NCBI GenBank assembly: GCA_963718775.1
Contig: OY970377.1
Location: 558,001 to 622,000 of the forward strand
Reading direction: 5' to 3'
Length of the DNA stretch: 64,000 bases
Source of the DNA: VRUE01 sp963718775
GTDB lineage: Bacteria; Actinomycetota; Thermoleophilia; Solirubrobacterales; 70-9
This document shows positions 15,120 to 23,166 of the stretch, one piece after another. Under the pieces are notes generated by a model, which worked only from the letters and a program-made list of their open reading frames with translations, did not search any database and was not told the DNA's origin. Numbering within the stretch: the stretch's first letter is position 1; the number at the start of each line of letters is the position of its first letter. The position numbers were made by a program, and so were the translations under genes.

Positions 15120-17133
15120 TCCAACTCTCCTCGGGCTCGTTGAGGATGTGCGTGGGGCAACCGTCAGCGTCACGCTCGACGCCGACACCGTGTCCGGTCT
15201 TTCAGTTATCGAGGGGCACGCCTATCGCGTTGGCCAGATTGGAAGTTTCGTACGGATTCCGATCGGATACATCGATCTCTACGGAGTCGTCTCACAGGTT
15301 GGCGCGGGCGCCGTTCCCGAGAACCTTCGTGACGAGGAGCGATACGGGCGCCGCTGGATGACCGTCCAGCTAGTCGGCGAAGCTAGTCGTGGGGCTGCTT
15401 TTCAACGTGGACTCGCTCAGCACCCGACGATTGACGACCCTGTCCATCTTCTCGCCGAACGTGACCTAGAGCTTCTCTATGGGTCAACGGCCGCACCCGA
15501 CTGCCTTGAGGTTGGCCGCCTCGCCAATGCCGACTCCATCCCAGCGCTTGTGAACATCGACAAGCTCGTGACCCGCCACAGCGCTGTTGTTGGTGCCACG
15601 GGTAGCGGCAAGTCCAATACCGTCGCGCGCATACTAGATGCGATTGTTGCTCGTGATCGTTTCCCCTCGGCACGGATCCTCGTTTTTGACATTCACGGCG
15701 AGTACTCCAACGCCCTCCCGGATACGGCATCAGTCTTTTCAGTCGGAGCAAGTAGAGACGCGCTTGACGTTCCATATTGGGCCATGACGTTCGATGAGCT
15801 CATGCCTCTCACGACCGGCCCCCTTGAAGGCGCAGAGCGAGCCGCCCTGCAGGACAAGATCGTCGAACTGAAGCGACAAACCGTCGAACGGTATCCATGC
15901 GAGGGTATAGTCCCGCGAACCCTGACGGTTGATTCTCCGGTTCCCTTTAGCATTCACGAGCTGTGGTTTCAGCTCCACAAGCTCGTCAACGCAACGCACA
16001 CTGCAGCTGGAGGAGGTCAGAGCGAGGAAACCGAGGCTCTACTGCGAGATGACTCGGACAACGTCATCGAGCCGGGCGATGCGCTCAAAGTTATTGCTCC
16101 GCGCTACCTGCCTCAGGCGGATAGGAAAATCTATCTCAGTTCCTCCAGCCTCAATCTCCGGCGCCCTCTTGAGACGCTGGCTAGCCGCCTGCGCGACCCG
16201 CGCTTGGCATTCCTGTTCCAACCGGGACCCTGGGCGACGGAGGCAGATGGAAAAGTCAAATCCGACCTAGACAGCCTTCTTGAAGGCTGGCTGGGTGGGG
16301 AGCGCCCTGTAACGATCCTTGACCTCTCGGGTGTGCCACCCACGATCATGCGCACCCTCGTCGGAGTGCTTCTGCGGATCGTGTACGACGCTCTTTTCTG
16401 GGGACGGAAGCTGGCAGAGGGCGGTCGTGAGCGTCCACTGCTCGTCGTTTTGGAGGAGGCGCATGCCTACATCCACGGCAACGACAAGGGGCCTGCCGCA
16501 GAGGCTGTGCAGCGCATTGTCCGAGAGGGCCGTAAGTACGGCATCGGAGCGATGGTAGTAAGTCAGCGTCCGTCCGAGGTTGATTCAACTGTTCTGTCCC
16601 AGTGTGGAACCCTGTTTGCCCTGCGCTTGGCCAACAGCCAAGACCGCGGTCACGTGACCGGCGCCGTAAGCGACAACTTTGGCGGCTTTCTTGACGCCCT
16701 GCCTCTCTTGCGTACTGGCGAGGCGATCGTCGTTGGTGAGGCGGTGCATATGCCCATGCGCATGCGTGTTGATCTACTGCCTGAGGATCGACGTCCCGAA
16801 AGCAGCGATCCACCGGTGTACGAGCCGAGTGGACCTGGTGGCTGGAATCGACCTCGAGAGCCTCAGAACTGGTCCGAGCTTGTCGTTGCATGGCGGCTCC
16901 AGGGCCTCGAAGAAAGGAAAACCATGAATCGTGACCCCGTGATTTCTAGCAATGTTGCCAGCGTTGGATATGACCCGCAAACGATGACCCTTGAGGTGGA
17001 GTTCTTGGGCGGTTCCGTCTACCAATATTTCGATGTGCCCGAGAGCGAGCATGCCGGCCTGATTGGCGCTGACACCGTTGGTGGATACCTGAATAGCAAC
17101 ATCAAGGGCCGTTACCGCTACGCCCGAATCTAA
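15109..17133 (+). CDS. HerA-type ATPase with C-terminal KTSC domain
   Basis: 674 residues. An N-terminal HAS-barrel-like segment is followed by the HerA/FtsK-like ATPase: Walker A GATGSGKSNTVARIL at about residue 162, FDIHGEYSN just after, Walker B LLVVLEEAHAYIH at about 443, and sensor-type VSQRPSEVD and REGRKYGIGAM. It is the partner of the SIR2 protein in an anti-phage pair. From about residue 606 there is a KTSC domain (SNVASVGYDPQTMTLEVEF, then VYQYFDVPE and YLNSNIKGRY), which is not part of the usual HerA core. An AAGGA site and ATG at 16924 stand exactly at the domain start, so a free KTSC protein could also be made. Fusion is certain from the frame; its role is unknown. Confidence 0.9.
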   Translation: MRPDPTLLGLVEDVRGATVSVTLDADTVSGLSVIEGHAYRVGQIGSFVRIPIGYIDLYGVVSQVGAGAVPENLRDEERYGRRWMTVQLVGEASRGAAFQRGLAQHPTIDDPVHLLAERDLELLYGSTAAPDCLEVGRLANADSIPALVNIDKLVTRHSAVVGATGSGKSNTVARILDAIVARDRFPSARILVFDIHGEYSNALPDTASVFSVGASRDALDVPYWAMTFDELMPLTTGPLEGAERAALQDKIVELKRQTVERYPCEGIVPRTLTVDSPVPFSIHELWFQLHKLVNATHTAAGGGQSEETEALLRDDSDNVIEPGDALKVIAPRYLPQADRKIYLSSSSLNLRRPLETLASRLRDPRLAFLFQPGPWATEADGKVKSDLDSLLEGWLGGERPVTILDLSGVPPTIMRTLVGVLLRIVYDALFWGRKLAEGGRERPLLVVLEEAHAYIHGNDKGPAAEAVQRIVREGRKYGIGAMVVSQRPSEVDSTVLSQCGTLFALRLANSQDRGHVTGAVSDNFGGFLDALPLLRTGEAIVVGEAVHMPMRMRVDLLPEDRRPESSDPPVYEPSGPGGWNRPREPQNWSELVVAWRLQGLEERKTMNRDPVISSNVASVGYDPQTMTLEVEFLGGSVYQYFDVPESEHAGLIGADTVGGYLNSNIKGRYRYARI

Positions 17134-17237
17134 GCCCGAAGCAATAGAAGCATGTCCTTGCAAGAGGTAGAGGGGGCCGCCTCCAGGCAAGCGGACCGCG
17201 AGGACCGTTGTGGATACACCGAGGCGGTCGGCAGACT

Positions 17238-17570
17238 ATGAGCGTGACTGTTGCCCAGGTAATCGCCCAAGCCGCGGAACTATCGCCAGCTTCTATCCGG
17301 TTCGCGGAAGGAATCGATCATGCAGCCAGTGGAGACCGGCTGGGGCGGATCATGCGGCAGACGATGGAGGAGAACCCCGGCGCCTTCCCCCCAGTGCGGG
17401 CAGCAGTGCAAGCGAAAGTCGATGAACTCGGCGGCGCTGGCCAGGCCATCGGCCTATTCATGCTGGCGGCCGACATGGCAACGACGGCGGCAGTCGGCGG
17501 TGATCTCCTCGAAGACGGAGACTGCCGGGAACTGCGGCGGCTATGGGATGACCTGCGCGCCCAAAGCTAG
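17238..17570 (+). CDS. Hypothetical protein after SIR2-HerA
   Basis: 110 residues from ATG 17238; a longer start at GTG 17208 is less likely. Predicted all-helical, with a hydrophobic helix (GQAIGLFMLAADMATTAAVG) and a charged C-terminus. No family recognised. It follows HerA by about 100 bases on the same strand and could be part of the defence locus or an island passenger. Confidence 0.55.
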   Translation: MSVTVAQVIAQAAELSPASIRFAEGIDHAASGDRLGRIMRQTMEENPGAFPPVRAAVQAKVDELGGAGQAIGLFMLAADMATTAAVGGDLLEDGDCRELRRLWDDLRAQS

Positions 17571-17637
17571 GTTCGGTCCGTAGCACTTCACCATCCAAGC
17601 CTGAAGCTCTCGCCGGTCCCTCCTCTACCTTTGGCGC

Positions 17638-18381
17638 ATGAAGAAGCGTGACATTCCCCGGGTCTGGGAGGTCGATTGGGCAATTCCCCCCGCTGAGGGC
17701 GGCACGCCCTGGGAGGCATATGACTGGCTGCTGGAAACGGCAGCCCAACTCGGCGCCACCGAGGTGAGCATCGTGGCCTCTACTTACGACTCACTCGGCC
17801 ACTTGAACTGGGCAATTGGCGCCTCAGTGGCCCAGTGGCTGCGTGTGCAACCTCATGAGTACAAGGTCGGCGGAATTACCGTGCGCGGAGTCTCACGCCG
17901 TGGCTTCTGGCATGTCCGGGGACCGGTTCTCGTTGCTTGGCCTGACGATCAAGTCATGGCGGAGATCGAGGGGAAAAGACCAGCCGCCATAGCGGCGGTT
18001 GCACAGTGGCCCGACGATGTCGCCACCTGGCGGTCTGTATATGGGCCAACCCGCATCGGCCAAGTCCGGCCGGAGCAGGAGGCCGAGTTCGACACTGCGA
18101 CGGTCGGCGAGCTTGACCCACGGGTGGCCGAGATCGTCCGAAGCGCCACCGCGATTGTCAACGAGAACCACGCGGTCCTTTCGACCCATGAGAGAGAAGC
18201 GATGGCGGGCGCCCTCGTAGCGCTACGCAACGCGGGTATTCCCGTCGACACAGAGGCGCTTCGCGCATACCTGATGTCGGCCGGATGGCAGGGGCGACTG
18301 GTCAGCCAGGTTCTCGAGCTAGCGGACCGCATTGACCGGGGTCAGACCCCGCGTCATTCGCATTTTCAGCTCGCCCGCTGA
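17638..18381 (+). CDS. Hypothetical protein, 247 aa
   Basis: Starts at ATG 17638 (MKKRDIPRVWEVDW). The first 115 residues look like a mixed alpha/beta domain with an Asp/Trp-rich surface and the stretch VLVAWPDDQVMAEIEG. A helical C-terminal domain of about 90 residues follows (HEREAMAGALVALRNAGI, then AYLMSAGWQGRLVSQVLELA). I do not recognise the family. It lies 67 bases after another unknown gene, and both follow SIR2-HerA on the same strand. Soluble, no signal peptide. Confidence 0.6.
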   Translation: MKKRDIPRVWEVDWAIPPAEGGTPWEAYDWLLETAAQLGATEVSIVASTYDSLGHLNWAIGASVAQWLRVQPHEYKVGGITVRGVSRRGFWHVRGPVLVAWPDDQVMAEIEGKRPAAIAAVAQWPDDVATWRSVYGPTRIGQVRPEQEAEFDTATVGELDPRVAEIVRSATAIVNENHAVLSTHEREAMAGALVALRNAGIPVDTEALRAYLMSAGWQGRLVSQVLELADRIDRGQTPRHSHFQLAR

Positions 18382-18714
18382 CGAGCGGATTCGTCACACA
18401 CTCGTCACATAAGGGGGTCCACTTTCGCCCCTCGGGCCTCCGTATATGTAGATGGCACCAGAACTCCAACCGAACGCATCGCGCGAGTTCGGCTCGCCGA
18501 ACTTGCGCTGCTTGAAAGTTGCCGGATTTCGGCTGGCTCGTTCGACAGGTATGTAGATGATGAGCCTACCGAGAACCTGTTTGCGCCCGCCCGACCTTGC
18601 CAGTCGCCCTCACCCCGATTGGCAAGGTGAGGCAGCGCTCTTTCCGCGCCGTGGTGCGGAATCCGCCCCTCTCCCCCGCGCCCGAGTCTCTACCACCATG
18701 TTCGGCGCTCGGTG
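18382..18714. other. Non-coding region upstream of the replication-relaxation gene
   Basis: About 330 bases without a gene. It contains the 13-base inverted repeat at 18481-18508 and two TATGTAGATG copies (near 18443 and 18549) that flank it. This could be a replication or transfer origin, or an operator region. Confidence 0.45.
18481..18508. repeat. 13-base inverted repeat, two-base loop
   Basis: GCGCGAGTTCGGC at 18481-18493 and GCCGAACTTGCGC at 18496-18508 pair at 12 of 13 positions, the exception being a G-T type mismatch. The near-absence of a loop fits a protein-binding palindrome or cruciform rather than a terminator. It lies about 210 bases upstream of the replication-relaxation gene. 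Confidence 0.65.
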
Positions 18715-20106
18715 ATGGCTGGTCGTTCTTCCTCTGGCACCGGGCACCATGCCGGGGCGCGTTCCTCGGCGGGGAACCCCTCGCTCTCCGATCTCGACCA
18801 TCGCATCCTCGACCTCCTCTCCTCTCTCCGGGTTCTGACCCTTCCTCAGCTCGCCACTATCTCGCCCGAGATCCCCTCACGCACCTTGCGCTATCGAACC
18901 GCCCGCCTCGCCAAGCATGGCTTCGTCGGGCGAACTCGGCCATACCGCGAACGCGGCTCGGCGCCGCATCATCTGTGGCCGACGCGGAAGGGCGAGGCGA
19001 TCGCCAAAGGCGAAGCGCCGCCGCGCGGCGGTGAGCGGCGCGAACCGAACCCGCTGTTCCTCGCTCACGCCGCTGGCCTCAGCGAGCTGTACGTGGTGCT
19101 GAAGACCGGGCTGCCCGAGGGCACCCGGCTGGCGGATTTCGACCGCGAGGCCGACGCCCGCGAGACGTTCACCACCTACGCCCGCGAGGAGCGGGCGATT
19201 GCCCCCGACGCCTGTATCGACGTCGCCGAGGCTGACGGCCGGAGGCTGTTCGGCTTCGTCGAGCTGGACCTCGGCACGATGTCGCACCGCCAGCTCAAAG
19301 CGAAGGCGGCAGGCTACGGCGAGTACGCCCGGCTCGAAGCCTGGCGCCACCGCAACCCGTTCTGCCCGGCGCTGCTGTTCATCACCACCAGCGAGAAGCG
19401 GGCGCGGTCCTTCCTCGCCGCCAGCGGGCGGGAGATCGACAGGAACCGGATGCTGGTCGCCTGCGTCGGGCTGGCCCGCGACCTCCGGCGCTGCGTCGTC
19501 GCGCCGGAGTGGATGGTTGGCGCGAGCGAGCAGGCCACCGACCTGCTCGGCATCCTCCGCGCCGCGCGGCGTCCCTACGACGAAGAGGAGGCGCGCGAGG
19601 ATGCCCAGCGCCGCGAGGAAGAGGCCGAACGGGACCGGCTGCGCTCTGACCCCGAGGCCCTCGCCGAACGCCTGCGGGGGGAGCTTCGCTACGGCTGGGG
19701 GAGCGACCAGCTCGGGCAACCGGCGACCGATGCCCTTCGGCTCTCGCTCGAAGGCAAGGGCGCACTTGATGAGATCGAGCGCCGAGCGCTGGAAGCGGTC
19801 GGCGGGATGCTGACCGAACCGATTGACGCCCGCCTCGCCGACCGCGAGCCGACGCCTTCTGAGCGCGTGGCGCTGGCGGCCCTGGTCGCGCACCACCGCG
19901 CGGTCCAGCTCGCGCGCCTGGACGAGGTGACGGGGCGATTCGGGGAAGGGCCGAAGGTGCGCCAGAAGCGCCGTTGGCTGGAGGGCGGCGAGCTGCTGGG
20001 CGCTGACAGCCTGAACGGGCTGCCCCGCGACGGCGAGCTGGACCGCGAGGGCGCGGCCGAGCAAGAGCGCCTGCGGGGGGACTACCTGCGCTGGCGCGAG
20101 AGGTGA
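18715..20106 (+). CDS. Replication-relaxation family protein
   Basis: 463 residues. An N-terminal winged helix (LSDLDHRILDLLSSLRVL, then RTLRYRTARLAKHGFVGR) is followed by the core domain with PLFLAHAAGLSELYVVL, DACIDVAEADGRRLFGFVEL and LGTMSHRQLKAKAAGYGEYA, matching the replication-relaxation family (MobC-like) of Gram-positive plasmids and integrative elements. The C-terminal 170 residues are long charged helices. Such proteins assist relaxase or replication initiation. No relaxase accompanies it here. Start ATG 18715 or the adjacent GTG 18712. The upstream inverted repeat may be its target. Confidence 0.8.
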   Translation: MAGRSSSGTGHHAGARSSAGNPSLSDLDHRILDLLSSLRVLTLPQLATISPEIPSRTLRYRTARLAKHGFVGRTRPYRERGSAPHHLWPTRKGEAIAKGEAPPRGGERREPNPLFLAHAAGLSELYVVLKTGLPEGTRLADFDREADARETFTTYAREERAIAPDACIDVAEADGRRLFGFVELDLGTMSHRQLKAKAAGYGEYARLEAWRHRNPFCPALLFITTSEKRARSFLAASGREIDRNRMLVACVGLARDLRRCVVAPEWMVGASEQATDLLGILRAARRPYDEEEAREDAQRREEEAERDRLRSDPEALAERLRGELRYGWGSDQLGQPATDALRLSLEGKGALDEIERRALEAVGGMLTEPIDARLADREPTPSERVALAALVAHHRAVQLARLDEVTGRFGEGPKVRQKRRWLEGGELLGADSLNGLPRDGELDREGAAEQERLRGDYLRWRER

Positions 20107-20125
20107 GGCCAAGCGGCTCGCCAAG

Positions 20126-20347
20126 TTGCAGGGCTTCATCGCCCGACGCCGCACCGGCCACGATGCCTTCCTCGCCGAGGTCGACCGGGGCGCGCTGCGG
20201 CGCTGCTCGGCCTGTGAGGAGATCGCCTATCCCGACCCCGAGCGCAAGCCCCGCCCTGGCGGTCGGCGCCACGTTGCCGGGCGCTGCCATTTCTGCGGGG
20301 CGGGGACGCTGAGCGAGCTGCCAACCGAGTCGGTGAAATCGACTTGA
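20126..20347 (+). CDS. Small zinc-ribbon protein
   Basis: 73 residues from a TTG start 20 bases after the replication-relaxation stop; the exact start is uncertain. Two CxxC pairs (CSACEE near 28 and CHFCGA near 53) form a zinc ribbon flanked by basic residues, suggesting nucleic-acid or protein binding. Same strand as the upstream gene and likely cotranscribed. Confidence 0.55.
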   Translation: MQGFIARRRTGHDAFLAEVDRGALRRCSACEEIAYPDPERKPRPGGRRHVAGRCHFCGAGTLSELPTESVKST

Positions 20348-20454
20348 GATCCGGGCGCGACGGAGCTACACCTAGTGGGCGGATCGCAGCCCGGCGCCGC
20401 CGCGATCACGAAGGCAGGCGACACAAAACGGCGGCGGGTGAACTCAAGCCCACC

Positions 20455-20550
20455 ATGTCGATTGAACACACCGAGCCCGGATCAGCGCTGGACGATCAGC
20501 TTCGCCGCGAGCAGGCCAAGGCGATCTTCGACCTGCTGGCGAACCAATGA
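20455..20550 (+). CDS. Possible 31-residue protein
   Basis: MSIEHTEPGSALDDQL, then RREQAKAIFDLLANQ. A helix-forming acidic peptide in a frame free of chance-like composition. There is no strong ribosome site and it may be spurious. Confidence 0.25.
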   Translation: MSIEHTEPGSALDDQLRREQAKAIFDLLANQ

Positions 20551-20564
20551 TTGGCGCTGCCCGC

Positions 20565-20975
20565 CTAGAGCTCGGCTGGCGTCACGACAAAGCCAAGCCG
20601 CTCTGCGCCACGACGCAGCCTGCCATCGACGGTGACCAAGCGGCAATCGTTTCGCTTCGCAAGCGCCACGTACTCAGCGTCGTAGGTCTTCGCCCAGCCG
20701 AATTCCTCGGCGACTTCCCATGCCGCCATGGCGTGGCCGTCCGGGCACTGCTCGCTGATCGACAGCTTCCCGGCCAGGAAGCGCTGCAGGGCCAGCTCGG
20801 CGAGGGCGTTGGAGATGTCGCCGCGAAAGGCCATCTCGTGAAGCACCGAGGGGACCTCGCTCCAGAGCAAAGGCGGCGCGATGAGCCGCCCTCCACCGTC
20901 CAGACCGGCGCTCGCTTGCTCGCCTGCCCGGTCGAGCGACAGCTCGACCGCCAAGCTCGCGTCTACGACCAGCAC
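20565..20975 (-). CDS. vapC: VapC-like PIN domain toxin
   Basis: 136 residues from GTG 20975, two bases after the antitoxin stop. PIN-domain acidic residues are visible: VVDASLAVE at the start, a glutamate in WSEVPSVLHEM, and the late pairs AKTYDAEYVALA and LVTVDGRL. Such RNases cut tRNA or rRNA. Cotranscribed with its antitoxin on the minus strand, convergent with the zinc-ribbon gene. Confidence 0.85.
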   Translation of the reverse strand: MLVVDASLAVELSLDRAGEQASAGLDGGGRLIAPPLLWSEVPSVLHEMAFRGDISNALAELALQRFLAGKLSISEQCPDGHAMAAWEVAEEFGWAKTYDAEYVALAKRNDCRLVTVDGRLRRGAERLGFVVTPAEL

Positions 20976-20977
20976 GC

Positions 20978-21178
20978 TCAGTGGGACTCGCGAGAGCGCC
21001 GCACAGCCGCCGCGATGTTTGGCATCGGCTCGCCGGTCAACGTCTCGCCCCAGCCTGCGGGCAACGCGACCATCTCTGGCTCCTCGGTTGGTTCGTCGGG
21101 AATGACGATCCGCGCGCGCGCCGCCTTGGCGTCGTCGAGATCGAGCACCTCTCGCAGCAACTTCTCCTTTGCGGTCAT
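20978..21178 (-). CDS. vapB: VapB-like antitoxin
   Basis: 66 residues. A short protein with an N-terminal helix (MTAKEKLLREVLDLDDAKAA), a central acidic strand and a C-terminal tail. Its placement directly upstream of a PIN toxin identifies it rather than strong sequence similarity. It diverges from the serine recombinase, whose start is 48 bases away. Confidence 0.7.
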   Translation of the reverse strand: MTAKEKLLREVLDLDDAKAARARIVIPDEPTEEPEMVALPAGWGETLTGEPMPNIAAAVRRSRESH

Positions 21179-21226
21179 GGCGCAAGCGTACCGGCCGCCA
21201 CCACGTAATTCCGAGGAAAGGAACCC

Positions 21227-22945
21227 ATGATGCGATGCTTCGCCTGGTACGGACGGCTCTCGACCAAGGACAAGCAGGACCCAACGCTCTCCTTTCCTTC
21301 CCAGCGCGAGATATGCGCGACGAAAGCCGCTGAGCTGGGCGGGGAGATCGTTTGCGACTTCACCGATCAAGAGGCCGGTCGAAGGGACGACCGGGCGGGA
21401 TGGGCCGACCTGTTGCGCGAGGCCAAGGAGCGGGATGCGCGGCGCTTCAACGCGGTAATCATCTACTCGACCTCGCGCCTCAGCCGCGATCTGTTCCATG
21501 CGCTCACCTATGAGCGCGAGATGACGCGGGCCGGGGTCGAGGTCTTCTATGCGCTCACCGCTGGCGACCAGACCAGCCCGGAGGGGCGGCTGATCCGCCA
21601 CATGTTCCAGGCGCTCGACCAGTTCGAGGTCGAGAAGCTGGGTCGCGAAGTTAGGCGCGGTCAGAAGGAGAACACGCGTCAGGGCTACCGCAATGGCGGG
21701 CGGGCGCCCTACGGCTACCGGCTTCGACATGAGGCGCATCCCGACCCGGCGCGGGCGAAGGCTGGCGATAAGAAGTCTCGCCTCGTTGCCGACCCCGAGC
21801 GAGCACCGGTGATCGCTGAGATTTTCGAGCGCTTCCTTTCCGGCTCTGGCTACAAGGAGATCGCCAACCACCTGAACCGGCCCGGTGGACCACCGCCTCC
21901 CAACCACGTCGATTCCAACCGCAACACGTCCGGCAAATGGGCGAAGACCACGATCAAGTCGATGCTGGAAAACCCGACCTATACCGGCCGCCTTTATTGG
22001 AACCGGCTCGACTCACGCGCCCACAAGCAGGGTGCCGGGCCGGTGGTTCGGCGCAGTCCCGAGGAATGGGTCGAAGCAGATGAGCGCCACGAGGCCCTGA
22101 TCACCGACGAGCAGTTCGAGCGCACCCAAGCCGAGATGAAGCGCCGCAGCAACGGCCACGGCGGTCGCCGCCGTCGCCCGCAGAAACGTCCCTACCTTCT
22201 GCGCGGCATCGTCCACTGCGCCACCGGGCACAACCCGCTGCGGATGCAGGGCCGCGCCCGCAAAGGCGAGCCGACCTATTACACCTGCGGCTACCGAACC
22301 TCCTACGGTGATCGGGCAGCCGAGGCAGTTGGCCACGGCAAATGGCAGTACGTGCGCGAGGACAGCCTCACGAAGCTGATCGACAGCTTCTTCGCCACCC
22401 GGATATTCGGCGCTGACCGCCTGGACTACTTCCGCGCTCAGAGTTCAACCATGGCGGGCGAAGCGCAAGACCGCGACGACGACAAGCGCACGCGGATCAC
22501 CAAACAGCTCAGCGAGGTCGATCAACGGATCGAGCGCCAGCTCGCCGCGATCGAGGCAGGCGTCGATCCGGCCGTGGTCGGCAAACGAATCCGAACCCTC
22601 AAAGCGGAGCGCGAGGAGGCGGAGATTGTCCTCGCCCAGCTCGAAGACTCGCACCGGGACAGCACCGCCATAGACCCCGCCGACACGCTGGCGGTCCTCG
22701 ACGCTCTGCCCGATCTCGGCAAGTCACTGATCGCCGCCGACCCCGACATACGGCGGGCGGTGTTCGACGCCTTCCGCCTCCGGGTCGAGATCGACCGCAA
22801 CAGTGGTCAGATACGCCTGAAAGCGCTGGTGTCAAGCGCATTCGGGGAGGCGACGAATCTAAGTGACCTGGGAGAGGCGGGTGATCCGGCTCTCTCCGAT
22901 AAGGCCATACCGCTACGGGGATTCGAACCCCGGTTTCCGGACTGA
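21227..22945 (+). CDS. Large serine recombinase (integrase)
   Basis: 572 residues. The N-terminal resolvase domain has the catalytic serine in WYGRLSTKDKQD (about residue 13) and YSTSRLSRD with conserved arginines. A recombinase domain follows (APYGYRL, KTTIKSMLENPTYTGRLYWN), then a zinc-ribbon-like region with YLLRGIVHCATG and YYTCGYRT (one CxxC half is weak), and a coiled coil (about 410-480). It would catalyse integration and excision of the island. The last 12 residues (IPLRGFEPRFPD) are encoded by the antisense strand of tRNA-Glu, so the C-terminus depends on the attachment site. Confidence 0.92.
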   Translation: MMRCFAWYGRLSTKDKQDPTLSFPSQREICATKAAELGGEIVCDFTDQEAGRRDDRAGWADLLREAKERDARRFNAVIIYSTSRLSRDLFHALTYEREMTRAGVEVFYALTAGDQTSPEGRLIRHMFQALDQFEVEKLGREVRRGQKENTRQGYRNGGRAPYGYRLRHEAHPDPARAKAGDKKSRLVADPERAPVIAEIFERFLSGSGYKEIANHLNRPGGPPPPNHVDSNRNTSGKWAKTTIKSMLENPTYTGRLYWNRLDSRAHKQGAGPVVRRSPEEWVEADERHEALITDEQFERTQAEMKRRSNGHGGRRRRPQKRPYLLRGIVHCATGHNPLRMQGRARKGEPTYYTCGYRTSYGDRAAEAVGHGKWQYVREDSLTKLIDSFFATRIFGADRLDYFRAQSSTMAGEAQDRDDDKRTRITKQLSEVDQRIERQLAAIEAGVDPAVVGKRIRTLKAEREEAEIVLAQLEDSHRDSTAIDPADTLAVLDALPDLGKSLIAADPDIRRAVFDAFRLRVEIDRNSGQIRLKALVSSAFGEATNLSDLGEAGDPALSDKAIPLRGFEPRFPD

Positions 22946-22980
22946 GAATCCGGCGTCCTAGTCCCCTAGACGATAGCGGC
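22908..22980 (-). tRNA. tRNA-Glu (CTC anticodon)
   Basis: 73 bases, complete cloverleaf: acceptor GCCGCTA/TAGCGGT, anticodon stem CCGGA with loop TTCTCAG, and T arm GGTTCGAATCC. No encoded CCA. Its 3' half overlaps the serine recombinase reading frame and is the presumed attachment site. Confidence 0.95.
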
Positions 22981-23071
22981 GAGGGTCGGCCATTTTAGCG
23001 GTATGGGCGGGTGGCCTGCGGTGCCGGGTCGGCGCGGGCGCGGCGGGCAAATCGGTAGATTGCCTCGTCCC

Positions 23072-23155
23072 GCGGCTGTGGCGGAACTGGTAGACGCGCA
23101 CGGTTCAGGTCCGTGTGGAGGAAACTCCGTGGAGGTTCGACTCCTCTCAGCCGCA
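23072..23155 (+). tRNA. tRNA-Leu (CAG anticodon)
   Basis: 84 bases with the long variable arm typical of leucine tRNA. Acceptor GCGGCTG/CAGCCGC, anticodon stem CACGG with loop TTCAGGT, and T arm GAGGTTCGACTCCTC. Confidence 0.95.
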
Positions 23156-23166
23156 CTCTTTAGCGC

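Larger units (their letters stand above)
10524..22948. mobile_element. Putative integrated island at tRNA-Glu (left end uncertain)
   Basis: The right end lies in the 3' half of tRNA-Glu: the recombinase gene reads into the tRNA and stops inside it, a classic arrangement. The enclosed genes are accessory: HicBA, SIR2-HerA, a replication-relaxation protein, VapBC and a serine recombinase, plus orphan small genes. Base composition falls visibly in the SIR2-HerA part. Two left-end candidates exist. One is CGCTACGGG at 10524, a nine-base match to the tRNA end. The other is 7546-7566, which matches tRNA positions 22928-22948 at 19 of 21 bases and would bring in the TetR/fusion operon. Neither is decisive. 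No relaxase, coupling protein or secretion genes were seen, so it is at most mobilizable or a defence island. Confidence 0.5.

Noticed and set aside
14001..17133. SIR2-HerA as a wholly new defence system
   Set aside because: SIR2 plus HerA is already a described anti-phage pair; only the KTSC fusion and unknown neighbours seem unusual.
18877..20154. A 425-residue minus-strand open frame
   Set aside because: Antisense of the replication-relaxation gene; composition is typical of GC-rich shadow frames.
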